In this document: positions 7,233 to 15,713 of the stretch, piece after piece
Position numbering within the stretch: position 1 is the stretch's first letter
How the letters are laid out: each line of letters opens with the position of its first letter
Assembly (NCBI GenBank): GCA_018815245.1
Contig: JAHIXK010000015.1
Coordinates: 1-64,000 of the forward strand
Direction of reading: 5' to 3'
Length of the DNA stretch: 64,000 nucleotides
Source: Gammaproteobacteria bacterium
Lineage (GTDB): Bacteria; Pseudomonadota; Gammaproteobacteria; Burkholderiales; Burkholderiaceae_B
Translations under genes and position numbers: made by a program
The notes under the pieces: model-generated
The model's input: only the letters and a program-made list of their open reading frames with translations
Databases searched by the model: none
Told to the model about the DNA's origin: nothing

Positions 7233-8396
7233 ATGATTATTCCAAGATTAGCTGCCAGTGCGGTTGAGCGTTTGGCCAAAGGGTTCCCTGTGGTGGCAAT
7301 TACGGGGCCCAGGCAATCGGGCAAAACCACGCTGACCCGTCAATTGTTTGCCCACAAGCCCTATGTTTCGCTTGAAAGCCCCGACCAACGGCAGTTTGCA
7401 AGCGAAGATCCAAAACGATTTTTGGCGCAGTTCAGCGATGGTGCCGTGATTGACGAAGTGCAGCGGGTGCCCACGCTGTTTTCCTGGCTGCAAGGTCTGG
7501 TCGACGATCGACAGCGCATGGGCGATTTCGTGCTGACGGGTTCTTCCCAGTTTGAATTGGTTCGTCACATGACGCAATCACTGGCTGGGCGTGTGGGGCG
7601 CGTGGAGTTGCTGCCGCTGCAGGGAATTGAGTTGCGCAATGCTGGGCAACAGCCAGAAAGTCTGGATGAACAAATGGTGAAAGGGCATTACCCTGCGCTA
7701 TACAGCCGGGATCTTCTTCCACAAGACTGGTTTGCGAATTACGCAGCAACCTATGTTGAGCGCGATGTGCGGCAGTTGTTGCAGATCAAGGATCTGCAGT
7801 TGTTTCAGCGCTTCTTGCGTTTGGCGGCGGCGCGTTCAGGGCAACTGTTGAATTTGAGTGCATTGGGCGCTGATGCTGGCGTTAGTTCGGTAACCGCGCG
7901 CGAATGGATTGGTGTGCTGGAAGCCAGTTATCTGGTGATGCGCCTGCCACCGTATTTCGAAAACTTTGGCAAGCGTTTGGTAAAAACACCCAAGCTGTAT
8001 TTTCTGGACACCGGGTTAATGTGTTGGTTGTTGGGCATTCATTCTGCCGGGGTGTTGAGTACACACCCGATGCGTGGCCACATATTTGAAACCATGATGG
8101 TGGTTGAGGCATACAAGGCAGCATTGAACCAAGGGCGGCCAGCGGAACTTTATTTTTGGCGAGACCGCGCAGGTGATGAAATTGATTTGCTCAAAGCAAA
8201 CGGTGGCGTGTTTGAGTGTTTTGAAATTAAATCGGGTGCAACATTTACGCCGGACTGGTTCAGGCAACTGGGAAAATTTGAAAAGTTGAACCCAGGCCAA
8301 GTGCGTTCAACGGTGGTGTATGGCGGCGCAGAAAGCAGTACCCGCACCCAGGGTGAGGTGTGGGCTTGGCAGCATGCATTGGAAAATTTTTTATAA
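7233..8396 (+). CDS. AAA/DUF4143 ATPase
   Basis: A 387-residue protein with an AAA_14-type N-terminal ATPase domain: Walker A GPRQSGKT at about residues 25-32, Walker B AVIDEVQ at about 71-77, and a sensor-like LTGSSQ. The C-terminal half is the DUF4143 domain, with a winged-helix-like part and a nuclease-fold-like end (FYWRDRAGDEIDLLKANGGVFECFEIKSG), resembling the restriction-endonuclease fold D...ExK arrangement. The cellular function of this common family is not established. The stop codon overlaps the ATG of manC (TAATG), but a functional link to polysaccharide synthesis is doubtful; the AT-rich upstream region and a related remnant at 3784-4031 suggest acquisition by transfer. Confidence 0.85.
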   Translation: MIIPRLAASAVERLAKGFPVVAITGPRQSGKTTLTRQLFAHKPYVSLESPDQRQFASEDPKRFLAQFSDGAVIDEVQRVPTLFSWLQGLVDDRQRMGDFVLTGSSQFELVRHMTQSLAGRVGRVELLPLQGIELRNAGQQPESLDEQMVKGHYPALYSRDLLPQDWFANYAATYVERDVRQLLQIKDLQLFQRFLRLAAARSGQLLNLSALGADAGVSSVTAREWIGVLEASYLVMRLPPYFENFGKRLVKTPKLYFLDTGLMCWLLGIHSAGVLSTHPMRGHIFETMMVVEAYKAALNQGRPAELYFWRDRAGDEIDLLKANGGVFECFEIKSGATFTPDWFRQLGKFEKLNPGQVRSTVVYGGAESSTRTQGEVWAWQHALENFL

Positions 8397-9895
8397 TGGA
8401 AATGACGATGAAGAACACAAACCGAGTAATCCCAGTGATTTTGTGTGGTGGCGCAGGCACACGCTTGTGGCCTTTGTCGCGCAAAAATTTTCCGAAACCG
8501 TTTTTGAAGGTGGGTGCCGAAAGTTTGATTGCGCAAACCGTGCGGCGGGCGGTGGCGGTGGCCAAGGCTTCTGAATCGCAAGACATACTGTTGGTCAGCA
8601 ACGAAAGTTATCAATTCCTGCTGCAAGATGAATGCGCGCCAGTGCTGAAAAGCGAAGGTGGGGGCATGGCATTGCACCAGTTGCTTGAGCCGCAAGGCCG
8701 CAACACCGCGCCCGCGATTGCTTTGGCTGCACAGTGGGCACAAGCCAAATACCCCGATGAAAACCCGGTGTTGCTGGTGCTGCCAGCCGACCATTTAATT
8801 AACCCGGTGGCTGAGTTTGTGCGCGTTGCGCAGCAGGCGGTGGCCGCTGCACGCAAGGGTTGGCTGACCTGCTTTGGCATTACCCCCAGCACGCCTGAAA
8901 CTGGTTTTGGTTACATTCAACAAGGCGCAGCAGTGGATGAAATTAACGGTGCATTTGCAGTGCAGCGTTTTGTTGAAAAGCCCAAACTTGAACTGGCCAT
9001 GGAATATTTGGCCTGCGGCCAGTATGTGTGGAACGGCGGCATGTTTGCACTGCGCACTGGCGACCTGTTGCAAGCTTTGGAGAAGAACGAACCCGGCGTA
9101 GCCACCCAAGCGCAAACGGTGTGGGCGGGTGCGAAGGAAAGCAAAAATGCCAAAGCAAGTGGTGCTGTGTTTACCTTCGACAAAGACGAATTTGCCAGGT
9201 TGCCCGACATCAGCATTGACTACGCCGTGATGGAAAAAGCAGGCAATGTGGCAGTGGTTGCGGCCAGTTTTCAGTGGAGCGACATTGGCAGCTGGGCTGC
9301 ATTGGCCGACCAATGCACGGCCGATGAACAGGGCAACACTGTGCAACAGGAAGGTGAGGGCCAGCTGATTTCAATCGACAGCAACAACACCCATGTGCGC
9401 ATGGGCAACCGCGCAGTGGCCACGCTGGGTGTTGAAAATTTGTTGATTGTTGACACGCCCGATGCTTTGCTGGTGGCCGACAAAACCCGCCACCAGGATG
9501 TTAAAAAAGTAGTGGAAACCTTGAAGCTGCGGGGCAGCGACCTGGTGAATTTTCACCCCACGGTGCACCGCCCTTGGGGTACTTACACTGTGCTTGAAGA
9601 TTCCGCAGGCTACAAAATAAAACGCATTGAGGTAAAGCCGGGCGCGTCGCTAAGCTTGCAAATGCACCACCACCGAAGTGAACACTGGATCGTGGTCAGC
9701 GGAACTGCTGAAGTAACCAATGGTGAGAATGTATTTTTGGTGCGCAAGAACGAATCCACCTACATACCCGCGGGCAACAAGCACCGCTTGGTCAACCCCG
9801 GTGTGATGAACCTGGTGATGATTGAAGTGCAAAGCGGCGATTACCTGGAAGAAGACGACATTGTGCGTTTTGATGATGTGTATGGAAGGGCTTGA
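8396..9895 (+). CDS. manC: Bifunctional mannose-1-phosphate guanylyltransferase / mannose-6-phosphate isomerase
   Basis: This enzyme makes GDP-mannose, the donor for mannose, fucose or rhamnose units of surface polysaccharides. The N-terminal nucleotidyltransferase has the signature GGAGTRLWPLSRKNFPKPFL near residue 15. The C-terminal cupin (type II isomerase) begins at about residue 390 with HRPWGTYTVLE and has the metal-binding pattern LQMHHHRSEHW and the late HRLVNPG. The length of 499 residues is normal. ATGs at 8396, 8402 and 8408 are all in frame; 8396 is chosen because it overlaps the upstream stop. No phosphomannomutase gene is adjacent. Confidence 0.92.
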   Translation: MEMTMKNTNRVIPVILCGGAGTRLWPLSRKNFPKPFLKVGAESLIAQTVRRAVAVAKASESQDILLVSNESYQFLLQDECAPVLKSEGGGMALHQLLEPQGRNTAPAIALAAQWAQAKYPDENPVLLVLPADHLINPVAEFVRVAQQAVAAARKGWLTCFGITPSTPETGFGYIQQGAAVDEINGAFAVQRFVEKPKLELAMEYLACGQYVWNGGMFALRTGDLLQALEKNEPGVATQAQTVWAGAKESKNAKASGAVFTFDKDEFARLPDISIDYAVMEKAGNVAVVAASFQWSDIGSWAALADQCTADEQGNTVQQEGEGQLISIDSNNTHVRMGNRAVATLGVENLLIVDTPDALLVADKTRHQDVKKVVETLKLRGSDLVNFHPTVHRPWGTYTVLEDSAGYKIKRIEVKPGASLSLQMHHHRSEHWIVVSGTAEVTNGENVFLVRKNESTYIPAGNKHRLVNPGVMNLVMIEVQSGDYLEEDDIVRFDDVYGRA

Positions 9896-10095
9896 TTCAT
9901 GATGGCAATGCCTGGAGCGAAGCGCAAAGAATGCGAAATTTGTCGAGCCACACTTACGATGAGAAGTTGGCGGATCAGGTTTATGGGTTTGTGAAAAACA
10001 AGGGTGATATCCTGTTTCAGGGAACAAGGATTCACAGTGAAGCACGGCTTGTCCAGCGAAATAGTGCGGCAGTTGAAGTCTGTGTTCGCCCTTGA
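9892..10095 (+). pseudogene. Remnant of a HEPT-type (HI0074 family) toxin
   Basis: Right after manC the reading frame encodes IHDGNAWSEAQRMRNLSSHTYDEKLADQVYGFV, which matches the conserved C-terminal part of nucleotidyltransferase-substrate-binding/HEPT proteins, including the RX4HXY motif (RNLSSHTY) of the toxin active site. The N-terminal half is missing, and after about 10000 the sequence no longer looks like the family. A partner remnant follows at 10037. Confidence 0.6.
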
Positions 10096-10177
10096 AATGA
10101 AGCCTGAGATTTTCACACAGCTGTGGAATGAGGGCGAGGTGTTTTATCAAGCCTCAAGTGCTGGTCGATCCACTTAA
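10037..10177 (+). pseudogene. Remnant of an MNT-type nucleotidyltransferase antitoxin
   Basis: A 46-residue frame starts with GTG and reads KHGLSSEIVRQLKSVFAL, like the N-terminus of minimal nucleotidyltransferases. It then jumps to KPEIFTQLWNEGEVFYQASS, like their C-terminal end. The whole catalytic core (GSX10DXD) between them is gone, apparently by an in-frame deletion. It sits where the antitoxin gene normally follows its HEPT partner. The 3' end overlaps the convergent kinase gene. Confidence 0.55.
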
Positions 10178-11911
10178 TCGCTCGCCCATCAATTCACTGA
10201 GCGTGTTTCGCAGTTGCACGCCACTAAGTGGTTTGTGCAAAATCAGGAAGCCCGACTTTCTGGCTTCCTGAATGCGGCCAGGTGCGGTGTCGCCGGTCAA
10301 TATGACGGCAGGAATATTTCCAAGTTGTGCCTGCAAGGCGTGAATGGCCTGCACGCCGGTACTTTTGTTGCGCAGGCGGTAGTCCGCCACAATGGCGTCG
10401 GGCATTTTGCCGCGGGCCATTAAAATGCGCAGCGCTGTTTCTGCATCTTCGGCAGAAATGGTGCTGCACTGCCAGCGGGCTAGCATTTCAGTGACGCTGG
10501 CGCGCACCAGGTCATCATCGTCAATCAGCAGTACGGTTTTGCCCGCCAGCGGGGTTTTGTTCGTGTGTACATGCCCGGAAGCGTCCTGCAGTTGGCTGGT
10601 GTCACCCTTGGGTACGGTGACATAAAACATCGACCCTTTGCCCATGGTTGAAATGACGCCAGTCTCGTGATTCAGCAGTTTGCCCAAGCTGTGTGCAATG
10701 TACAGCCCAAGGCCCAAGCCCTTGGCTTTGTCGCGTTCGGGGTTGCCAAGTTGGTAAAACTCATGAAACACGGTTTCCTTTGCGCTGGCGGGTATGCCAA
10801 TGCCGGTGTCGTGAACTTCGATGCGAATGTGTGCGCCTTGTTTGCGGCAGCCCACCAGTACCCGACCCTCGCGGGTGTATTTGATGGCGTTTTCAATATA
10901 GTTGCGCAGAATCAGCTCAAGCAGTGCAGGGTCGGTGTAAGCGCAGCAGCCTTTGGTGTTGGCCATGCGAATGTCCAGCCCCTTGTGTTGCGCCTGGGTG
11001 TTCAGTTCATTGCAAATCCGTTTTAGCAAGGGGGCAAGCTGAATGTGTCGGGGCTTGGTGGTGATGGCGGCCGCATTTATTTTCGCGGAATCAAGCAGCG
11101 CATTGAGCAAATTGCGTAGCCCGTAGCCTGCTTCCTGAATGCGGTCCAGCAAACTTCGGCTGGGGTGGTTGGCCAGGTCTTCACTTAATGCGTCCACCAA
11201 CAATTCAATGGCTTGTACGGGTTGGCGAAGGTCGTGGCTGGCCGCCGCCAGAAAGCGGGTTTTGGCGACGCTGGCTTGTTCGGCCACACGCTTTTGCATG
11301 GTAAGTTCTTCTATCAGTTCGGCATTTTGAAAGCGCAGGCGAATGGATTGAATCACCATGTTTTGCAGGTTGCGACCATAGTGAATGTTGATCAATACGA
11401 ACACCAGTGCAACAGTACCCAGCACAAGGAAGAAGGGTTCCACTTCCCAGTAGCAGCGCAAGATGAAAGGCAGGGCTGCGGGCACAGCAAATGCAATGTA
11501 GGCCGGGGTGTGGCATGCATGTGATGACACCGCACCCGCCACCATGGCTGCCAGAAATATGGACAGGGTCATGAGGACCAGTGGGTCGGACGAAAAAAAG
11601 ATGACGCCGGCAAGGCCCCACAATATGCCGGATGCTGCGGTAAGTTGAATTGCTATTTGAAGCCAGTAGTGTGCGTTGAAGTTGTCGTTTTCACGCAGAA
11701 AACGCCTGCGCACCAGCCAGCGCAACCCGGTAAGCAGGTAGACCGCAGTAACCCACAACATCAGTGCGGTGTTTTGGCCTGTGTTCCACAGCAAGGCAAC
11801 AAAGCCGGCCGCAGCGGCCATAACCCCATACAGTACAAACGGAAGGTGTTCAAAAAGAAGTTTGGTTTGTTCCCGCAGTACAACTTGCTGGTGGGGATCT
11901 TGGAGTTTCAT
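10154..11911 (-). CDS. Hybrid sensor histidine kinase with C-terminal receiver
   Basis: A 585-residue inner-membrane signalling protein. About six hydrophobic segments lie between residues 25 and 175, with no obvious periplasmic sensor domain. Then come a HisKA domain with the phospho-accepting His in ASHDLRQP (about 226), an ATPase domain with N box NYIENAIKYT, G1 DTGIGI and G2 GLGLGL, and a receiver (from about 455) with acceptor Asp in VADYRL and Lys in LHKPL. It is monocistronic, divergent from rfbA and convergent with the MNT remnant. A role in polysaccharide control is suggested only by location. A stand-alone receiver at 14692-15072 could be its partner. Confidence 0.85.
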   Translation of the reverse strand: MKLQDPHQQVVLREQTKLLFEHLPFVLYGVMAAAAGFVALLWNTGQNTALMLWVTAVYLLTGLRWLVRRRFLRENDNFNAHYWLQIAIQLTAASGILWGLAGVIFFSSDPLVLMTLSIFLAAMVAGAVSSHACHTPAYIAFAVPAALPFILRCYWEVEPFFLVLGTVALVFVLINIHYGRNLQNMVIQSIRLRFQNAELIEELTMQKRVAEQASVAKTRFLAAASHDLRQPVQAIELLVDALSEDLANHPSRSLLDRIQEAGYGLRNLLNALLDSAKINAAAITTKPRHIQLAPLLKRICNELNTQAQHKGLDIRMANTKGCCAYTDPALLELILRNYIENAIKYTREGRVLVGCRKQGAHIRIEVHDTGIGIPASAKETVFHEFYQLGNPERDKAKGLGLGLYIAHSLGKLLNHETGVISTMGKGSMFYVTVPKGDTSQLQDASGHVHTNKTPLAGKTVLLIDDDDLVRASVTEMLARWQCSTISAEDAETALRILMARGKMPDAIVADYRLRNKSTGVQAIHALQAQLGNIPAVILTGDTAPGRIQEARKSGFLILHKPLSGVQLRNTLSELMGERLSGSTST

Positions 11912-12040
11912 AAATAGTGCGACAAGTAAATTCTACCAAGCATAAGTGGTGTTGCAAGCGCCGTGCAATGCCTAATTGTGTACCCCCCTGTTTATGGGTT
12001 GTCGTAAACTGTCGGCAGAGCAACAAACGCAGGTTAAAGA

Positions 12041-12919
12041 ATGAACCGCAAAGGCATTGTGTTGGCCGGTGGGCAAGCCACCCGCCTGTACCCGGCAACC
12101 GCAGCGGTCAGCAAACAGTTGCTGCCCGTTTACGACAAGCCCATGATTTACTACCCGCTTGGCACCCTGATGTTGGCTGGTGTGCGCGAGGTGCTTGTTA
12201 TTTCCACCCCGCACGACACGCCCCGCTTTGAACAACTGCTGGGCGACGGCAGCCGTTGGGGCATGCGAATTGAATACGCTGTGCAAGCCACGCCGGGTGG
12301 TGTGGCGCAGTCTCTGATTGTGGCTGAACCCTTTTTGCAGGGCACCCCCTGCGCCTTGGTGCTGGGGGACAACCTGTTCTACGGCCAGAACCTGGTGCGG
12401 CAAATGCACGATGCCTTCGGGCAGAAGCGCGGTGCCACTGTGTTTGCCTATTCGGTTGCCAACCCGCAGGCCTATGGTGTGCTTGAACTGAATGCCAAGG
12501 GCACGGTGGTGGGTGTTGAAGAAAAGCCTGCGCAACCGAAAAGCAAACAAGCGGTAACCGGCCTGTATTTTTTTGATGGGCAGGCGGTTGCCATTGCAAA
12601 AGGGTTGAAGCCTTCGGCCCGGGGCGAGCTTGAAATTACCGATGTCATTCGTGCCTACCTAAGCATGGGGCAGCTTGAGGTGCAGCACATGGGGCGTGGC
12701 CAGGCCTGGCTGGATACTGGCACCGCAGACAGCCTTCTGGACGCGGCCAACTTCATTCAAACCATTGAGCGCAGGCAGGGCCTGAAAGTAAGTTGCCCTG
12801 AGGAAATTGCATGGCGCAACCAGTGGATCACTTCTGCACAATTGGCGGCGCTTGCAAAGCCACTGCGCAACAGCGGTTACGGCGATTACTTGTTGGGTTT
12901 GATTGAAGCGGGGTTTTGA
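12041..12919 (+). CDS. rfbA: Glucose-1-phosphate thymidylyltransferase
   Basis: First enzyme of dTDP-L-rhamnose synthesis: dTTP plus glucose-1-phosphate gives dTDP-glucose. The signature is GGQATRLYPATAAVSKQLLPVYDKPMIYYPL (the loop is usually GGSGTRL, so Gln-Ala here is a small variation). The length of 292 residues is typical. The gene is monocistronic and its 3' end overlaps the convergent MNT gene by 34 bases. The other rhamnose genes lie at 13656, 15714 and 16810. Confidence 0.92.
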   Translation: MNRKGIVLAGGQATRLYPATAAVSKQLLPVYDKPMIYYPLGTLMLAGVREVLVISTPHDTPRFEQLLGDGSRWGMRIEYAVQATPGGVAQSLIVAEPFLQGTPCALVLGDNLFYGQNLVRQMHDAFGQKRGATVFAYSVANPQAYGVLELNAKGTVVGVEEKPAQPKSKQAVTGLYFFDGQAVAIAKGLKPSARGELEITDVIRAYLSMGQLEVQHMGRGQAWLDTGTADSLLDAANFIQTIERRQGLKVSCPEEIAWRNQWITSAQLAALAKPLRNSGYGDYLLGLIEAGF

Positions 12920-13224
12920 AGAATTTGATAATTTGCCTGAATGATTTTCTGGAAGTCTGGTGAAATACTGTGCCAGTCAACCAGATCGACTTTCCAGGGA
13001 AGATCAGATTCTGAAAATGCGTTGTTAAGTTCGGCACGAATGCCCAGTGGCAATGGTTTTGAATCAATTAAAACCAGATCAAGGTCTGAAAAAGGCTTCG
13101 GGGAGCCACCCACCCGGGAGCCGAAAGCCCAAACCACGTGGTTGGGGACATGTTTTTCTAGCAGATCCAAAACAATTTGCAATTCATGGTTCTGAATTTT
13201 AAGCTCGGAATGAGATGGGCCCAT
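12886..13224 (-). CDS. MNT-type minimal nucleotidyltransferase (type VII antitoxin)
   Basis: A 112-residue protein with the full MNT active-site motif GSX10DXD (FGSRVGG...SDLDLVLI, about residues 34-50). Antitoxins of MNT/HEPT systems inactivate their HEPT partner by AMP-type modification of a tyrosine. The gene starts inside the stop of the HEPT gene (TAATG), so the two are coupled. Together with that gene it forms a cassette in opposite orientation between rfbA and rfbC. Confidence 0.85.
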   Translation of the reverse strand: MGPSHSELKIQNHELQIVLDLLEKHVPNHVVWAFGSRVGGSPKPFSDLDLVLIDSKPLPLGIRAELNNAFSESDLPWKVDLVDWHSISPDFQKIIQANYQILQNPASIKPNK

Positions 13225-13628
13225 TACTTGTTTCTGGTCTGTAGCTGTTGGACAAGGTATTGCGCTTCATTCAAAAAAGCCGGAATTTCTGCGACCACCT
13301 GAAGGGCTACTGATTCGTAGTAGGTGTGGCTGGTTTTGGAACGCATTTCCCGGTATTTTCTCCACACGGTCCAATCGCTGAGCAGCAGACCTTGTTCGTT
13401 ACCGGTTCGAATCAAATCCTGAAATGCGAGCGCATCAATTTCTGCGGGGCTGGGCGATGTAGACTCCAGAAAGCGCTTCAGCATTTTGTGGCTCAGTTCA
13501 TATGTGAATTCAAAACGCTGGATCAAGCCATCTCGAATTTGTGTGTCGCTGGTGTCTTGGTCGTAGCGTTGAATGCCTTCGTTAAGGCGAAGAATTGCGT
13601 TTTGAAGTGAGCTTAGGTCTAGGGTCAT
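13224..13628 (-). CDS. HEPT-type toxin (HI0074-like)
   Basis: A 134-residue all-helical protein of the nucleotidyltransferase-substrate-binding family. The HEPT RX4HXY motif is present as RSKTSHTYY at about residues 97-105; in characterised members this is the RNase-like active site, and its Tyr is the residue modified by the MNT partner. It is the first gene of the two-gene operon, which is the normal toxin-first order. Start ATG at 13628, only 27 bases from the divergent rfbC start, so the promoters must lie very close together or overlap the coding ends. Confidence 0.85.
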   Translation of the reverse strand: MTLDLSSLQNAILRLNEGIQRYDQDTSDTQIRDGLIQRFEFTYELSHKMLKRFLESTSPSPAEIDALAFQDLIRTGNEQGLLLSDWTVWRKYREMRSKTSHTYYESVALQVVAEIPAFLNEAQYLVQQLQTRNK

Positions 13629-13655
13629 GCCAAGAATGATACACCGCGAATTTGT

Positions 13656-14207
13656 ATGAAATGTAACTCTACTCCTTTACATGGTTTGTTGCTGCTGACC
13701 CCGTCGGTCTACACCGATGCGCGTGGGCATTTTTTTGAAAGCTTCAACGCGAAAACTTTTAAACAGGTGGCTGGCATTCAACCCGATTTTGTGCAAACCA
13801 ATGAATCGCTTTCAAGGCGCGGCGTGTTGCGTGGTCTGCATTGGCAAACACCACCGAAGGCGCAAGGCAAACTGGTGCGTGTGGTGCGCGGCGCAGTGTT
13901 TGATGTGGCTGTGGACTTGCGTGAAAACTCAGAAACATTCGGGCAATGGTATGGCTGTGAATTGAGTGATGAAAACCATGCGCAGTTGTGGGTACCCCCA
14001 GGTTTTGCACATGGTTTTTTAACGCTGACTGAAACCGCAATTACCAGTTACCAGGTGACGGAACACCACAGTCCCGACCACGAGCAATGCCTGGCCTGGA
14101 ACGACCCGGTGCTGAATATAGCCTGGCCCTTGAAGCGGGTCGGGGTGGCAAAACCAATCCTGTCGCCCAAAGACGAACAGGGTGTGCCGTTCATGGAGTT
14201 GAAGTAA
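13656..14207 (+). CDS. rfbC: dTDP-4-dehydrorhamnose 3,5-epimerase
   Basis: Third step of dTDP-rhamnose synthesis. The cupin-type enzyme of 183 residues has the catalytic region GVLRGLHWQ with the active His at about 60, the partner stretch VRVVRGAVFDVAVDLR, and YQVTEHHSPDHE near the C-terminus. Its stop overlaps the start of the NusG-like gene (TAATG at 14205-14209), so they form one unit. Confidence 0.93.
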   Translation: MKCNSTPLHGLLLLTPSVYTDARGHFFESFNAKTFKQVAGIQPDFVQTNESLSRRGVLRGLHWQTPPKAQGKLVRVVRGAVFDVAVDLRENSETFGQWYGCELSDENHAQLWVPPGFAHGFLTLTETAITSYQVTEHHSPDHEQCLAWNDPVLNIAWPLKRVGVAKPILSPKDEQGVPFMELK

Positions 14208-14710
14208 TGGCCAAGTGGTATGTGATGTACACCAAACCCCGTCAGGAACACATGGCGCTGGAGAACCTGCAGCGCCAGAATTACACGGTGTTCTATCCTC
14301 AGGCCCGCGTGCTGAAGCGCAAAGCTGGCAAAGGCAGTACAGCGGTGGTGGAGCCCTTGTTTCCCCGGTACATGTTTGTAAACCTGGAGGTGGGCGTTAG
14401 CGATTTCTCCAAACTGCGTTCAACCAAGGGTTGTATGGATTTGGTGAAATTCGGGGGCAAGCCGTCAACTGTACCTGCCGAGTTGATTGAGCTGATTCAA
14501 AGTCAGATAGACGGTGAGTGCGTGATTGACCTTGCCAAATTGCCAGAACTGGAAGTGGGCAGTGGGGTGCGCATTGCCGAAGGCCCTTTTGAGGGCTTGA
14601 TGGGCACCATTGCTTCGCAGAAAAGTGATGAGCGCGTGATCGTGCTGCTGAATATTCTGGGCGCAGAACGCAGCGTGGAGTTGCAACGCAATCAGATTGA
14701 CTCGGTTTGA
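14207..14710 (+). CDS. NusG/RfaH-like transcription antiterminator
   Basis: A 167-residue protein with the NusG N-terminal domain (WYVMYTKPRQEHMALENLQRQ at the start, LFPRYMFVNLE at about 51-61) and a C-terminal KOW domain (VGSGVRIAEGPFEGLMGTIAS). Specialised NusG paralogues such as RfaH help RNA polymerase through long polysaccharide operons. It is coupled to rfbC, fitting that role, but no long capsule or O-antigen operon follows here, so its target probably lies elsewhere. Whether it is orthologous to RfaH itself or another NusG paralogue cannot be decided by eye. Confidence 0.85.
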   Translation: MAKWYVMYTKPRQEHMALENLQRQNYTVFYPQARVLKRKAGKGSTAVVEPLFPRYMFVNLEVGVSDFSKLRSTKGCMDLVKFGGKPSTVPAELIELIQSQIDGECVIDLAKLPELEVGSGVRIAEGPFEGLMGTIASQKSDERVIVLLNILGAERSVELQRNQIDSV

Positions 14711-15072
14711 GGCTCGCCCAGAACAGCGCGAAGTGTGTTCAGAAAATATTCTGGCTCAACGGGTTTTAGAATCCACCTCATGATTCCCAGGGATTTGGCT
14801 TCAATCACCAGACTTTTGTCTGAATATGCACTCATCACAATGATGGGTGTGTGTTTGGTGAGCTTGCGCAGACGTTTGCAAAATTCAATGCCGCTGGTAT
14901 CTGGCATGTTGATGTCGGTCACGATCAGGTCGGGCGCACCGTGTTCGGCAATGTGCTGAAGGCCTTCTTCGGCGCTGGAGGCTGTGTAGGCCTCGAACCC
15001 GGCCTGCCGGATAACTTCGGCATACACGCTGCGAATGGCGCGCGCATCATCAAGCAACAAGACAGTTTTCAT
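14692..15072 (-). CDS. Stand-alone response-regulator receiver protein
   Basis: A 126-residue CheY-like receiver without an output domain. The acidic pocket (LLLDDA), phospho-acceptor Asp at about 53 (VTDINMPD), Ser/Thr switch (VMSAYS) and Lys (WILKPVEP) are all present. The start is ATG at 15072; GTG-like extension to 15087 is less likely. Convergent overlap of 19 bases with the NusG-like gene. It may relay phosphate for the hybrid kinase at 10154-11911. A three-part inverted/direct repeat lies 40-60 bases upstream. Confidence 0.88.
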   Translation of the reverse strand: MKTVLLLDDARAIRSVYAEVIRQAGFEAYTASSAEEGLQHIAEHGAPDLIVTDINMPDTSGIEFCKRLRKLTKHTPIIVMSAYSDKSLVIEAKSLGIMRWILKPVEPEYFLNTLRAVLGEPQTESI

Positions 15073-15127
15073 GCTGATTTTCCACATTACCGGAATGAAT
15101 ACGGTTGAATGTTAAATCAGCATGAAA

Positions 15128-15158
15128 GGTTAAAGACAACTTTTAACCAAAGTTAACC
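15128..15158. repeat. Inverted repeat with an extra half site upstream of the receiver gene
   Basis: GGTTAAA (15128-15134) and TTTAACC (15142-15148) form a perfect inverted repeat with a 7-bp spacer, and a third half site, GTTAACC, follows at 15152-15158. The cluster lies about 56 bases upstream of the receiver gene start. It could be a binding site for a dimeric regulator; nothing ties it to a particular protein. Confidence 0.4.
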
Positions 15159-15175
15159 TGAAACTTACAGCGGGC

Positions 15176-15580
15176 TTACTTTGTACGGTTCCAGTCATTG
15201 GCGCAAGCCAGTTGGACCTTGCTGCGCTCAACCGGGCCGGTTTGGGTCAGGGTGCGGTTTTCACCAGGCAGGATGTACAGTTCGGTGGCCTGCGCACCCA
15301 CCAGAACGCGACAACGCTTGGGGTGCTCCTGGTGCTTGTTTTCAATGTAAATTGCAGTTTCTTCACAAGACTGCTTTACGCTGGCTTTGGTGGTGCCGTC
15401 GGAAAGATCCTGTTCCTGCCGGCCTTCAATATTGCACAGGCTTGCCGATGTGTTGCCATTTGCGTTGTTGTTGGATTGTTCGTTGCCGGGCGTGGGAACT
15501 ACGGCAACGCATCCTGCGGCCAAAGCAGAAATGATTGCAGCCAGGCTGATTCGGGTAAAAAGTGTTCGATTGGTGGTCAT
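15176..15580 (-). CDS. Small predicted lipoprotein, function unknown
   Basis: A 134-residue protein with a signal peptide and lipobox (LAAGC, Cys at about residue 24). An Asn-rich linker follows (NEQSNNNANGNTSAS), then a small domain with four cysteines (SLCNIEG, KQSCEE, PKRCRV, QLACAND) that could form two disulfides in the periplasm. I do not recognise the family. It stands alone between the receiver gene and the divergent rfbB. Confidence 0.7.
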   Translation of the reverse strand: MTTNRTLFTRISLAAIISALAAGCVAVVPTPGNEQSNNNANGNTSASLCNIEGRQEQDLSDGTTKASVKQSCEETAIYIENKHQEHPKRCRVLVGAQATELYILPGENRTLTQTGPVERSKVQLACANDWNRTK

Positions 15581-15713
15581 GTTCTGTCCCTAATGAAATA
15601 AAAGGCCGGCGTGGGCCTGCAATAACGAACGGTCGCCCTGTGCCACGGGGTGTAATGTGGCATATCGTTTATAGTTGGTTTATTCCCAATTCTATGCAAA
15701 TTACTCACCCATC

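Noticed and set aside
10374-10381. GGCGGTAG, similar to the core of an ops element for RfaH
   Set aside because: It lies inside the kinase coding sequence, as does another copy near 38151 inside the TPR gene; neither is in a leader region.
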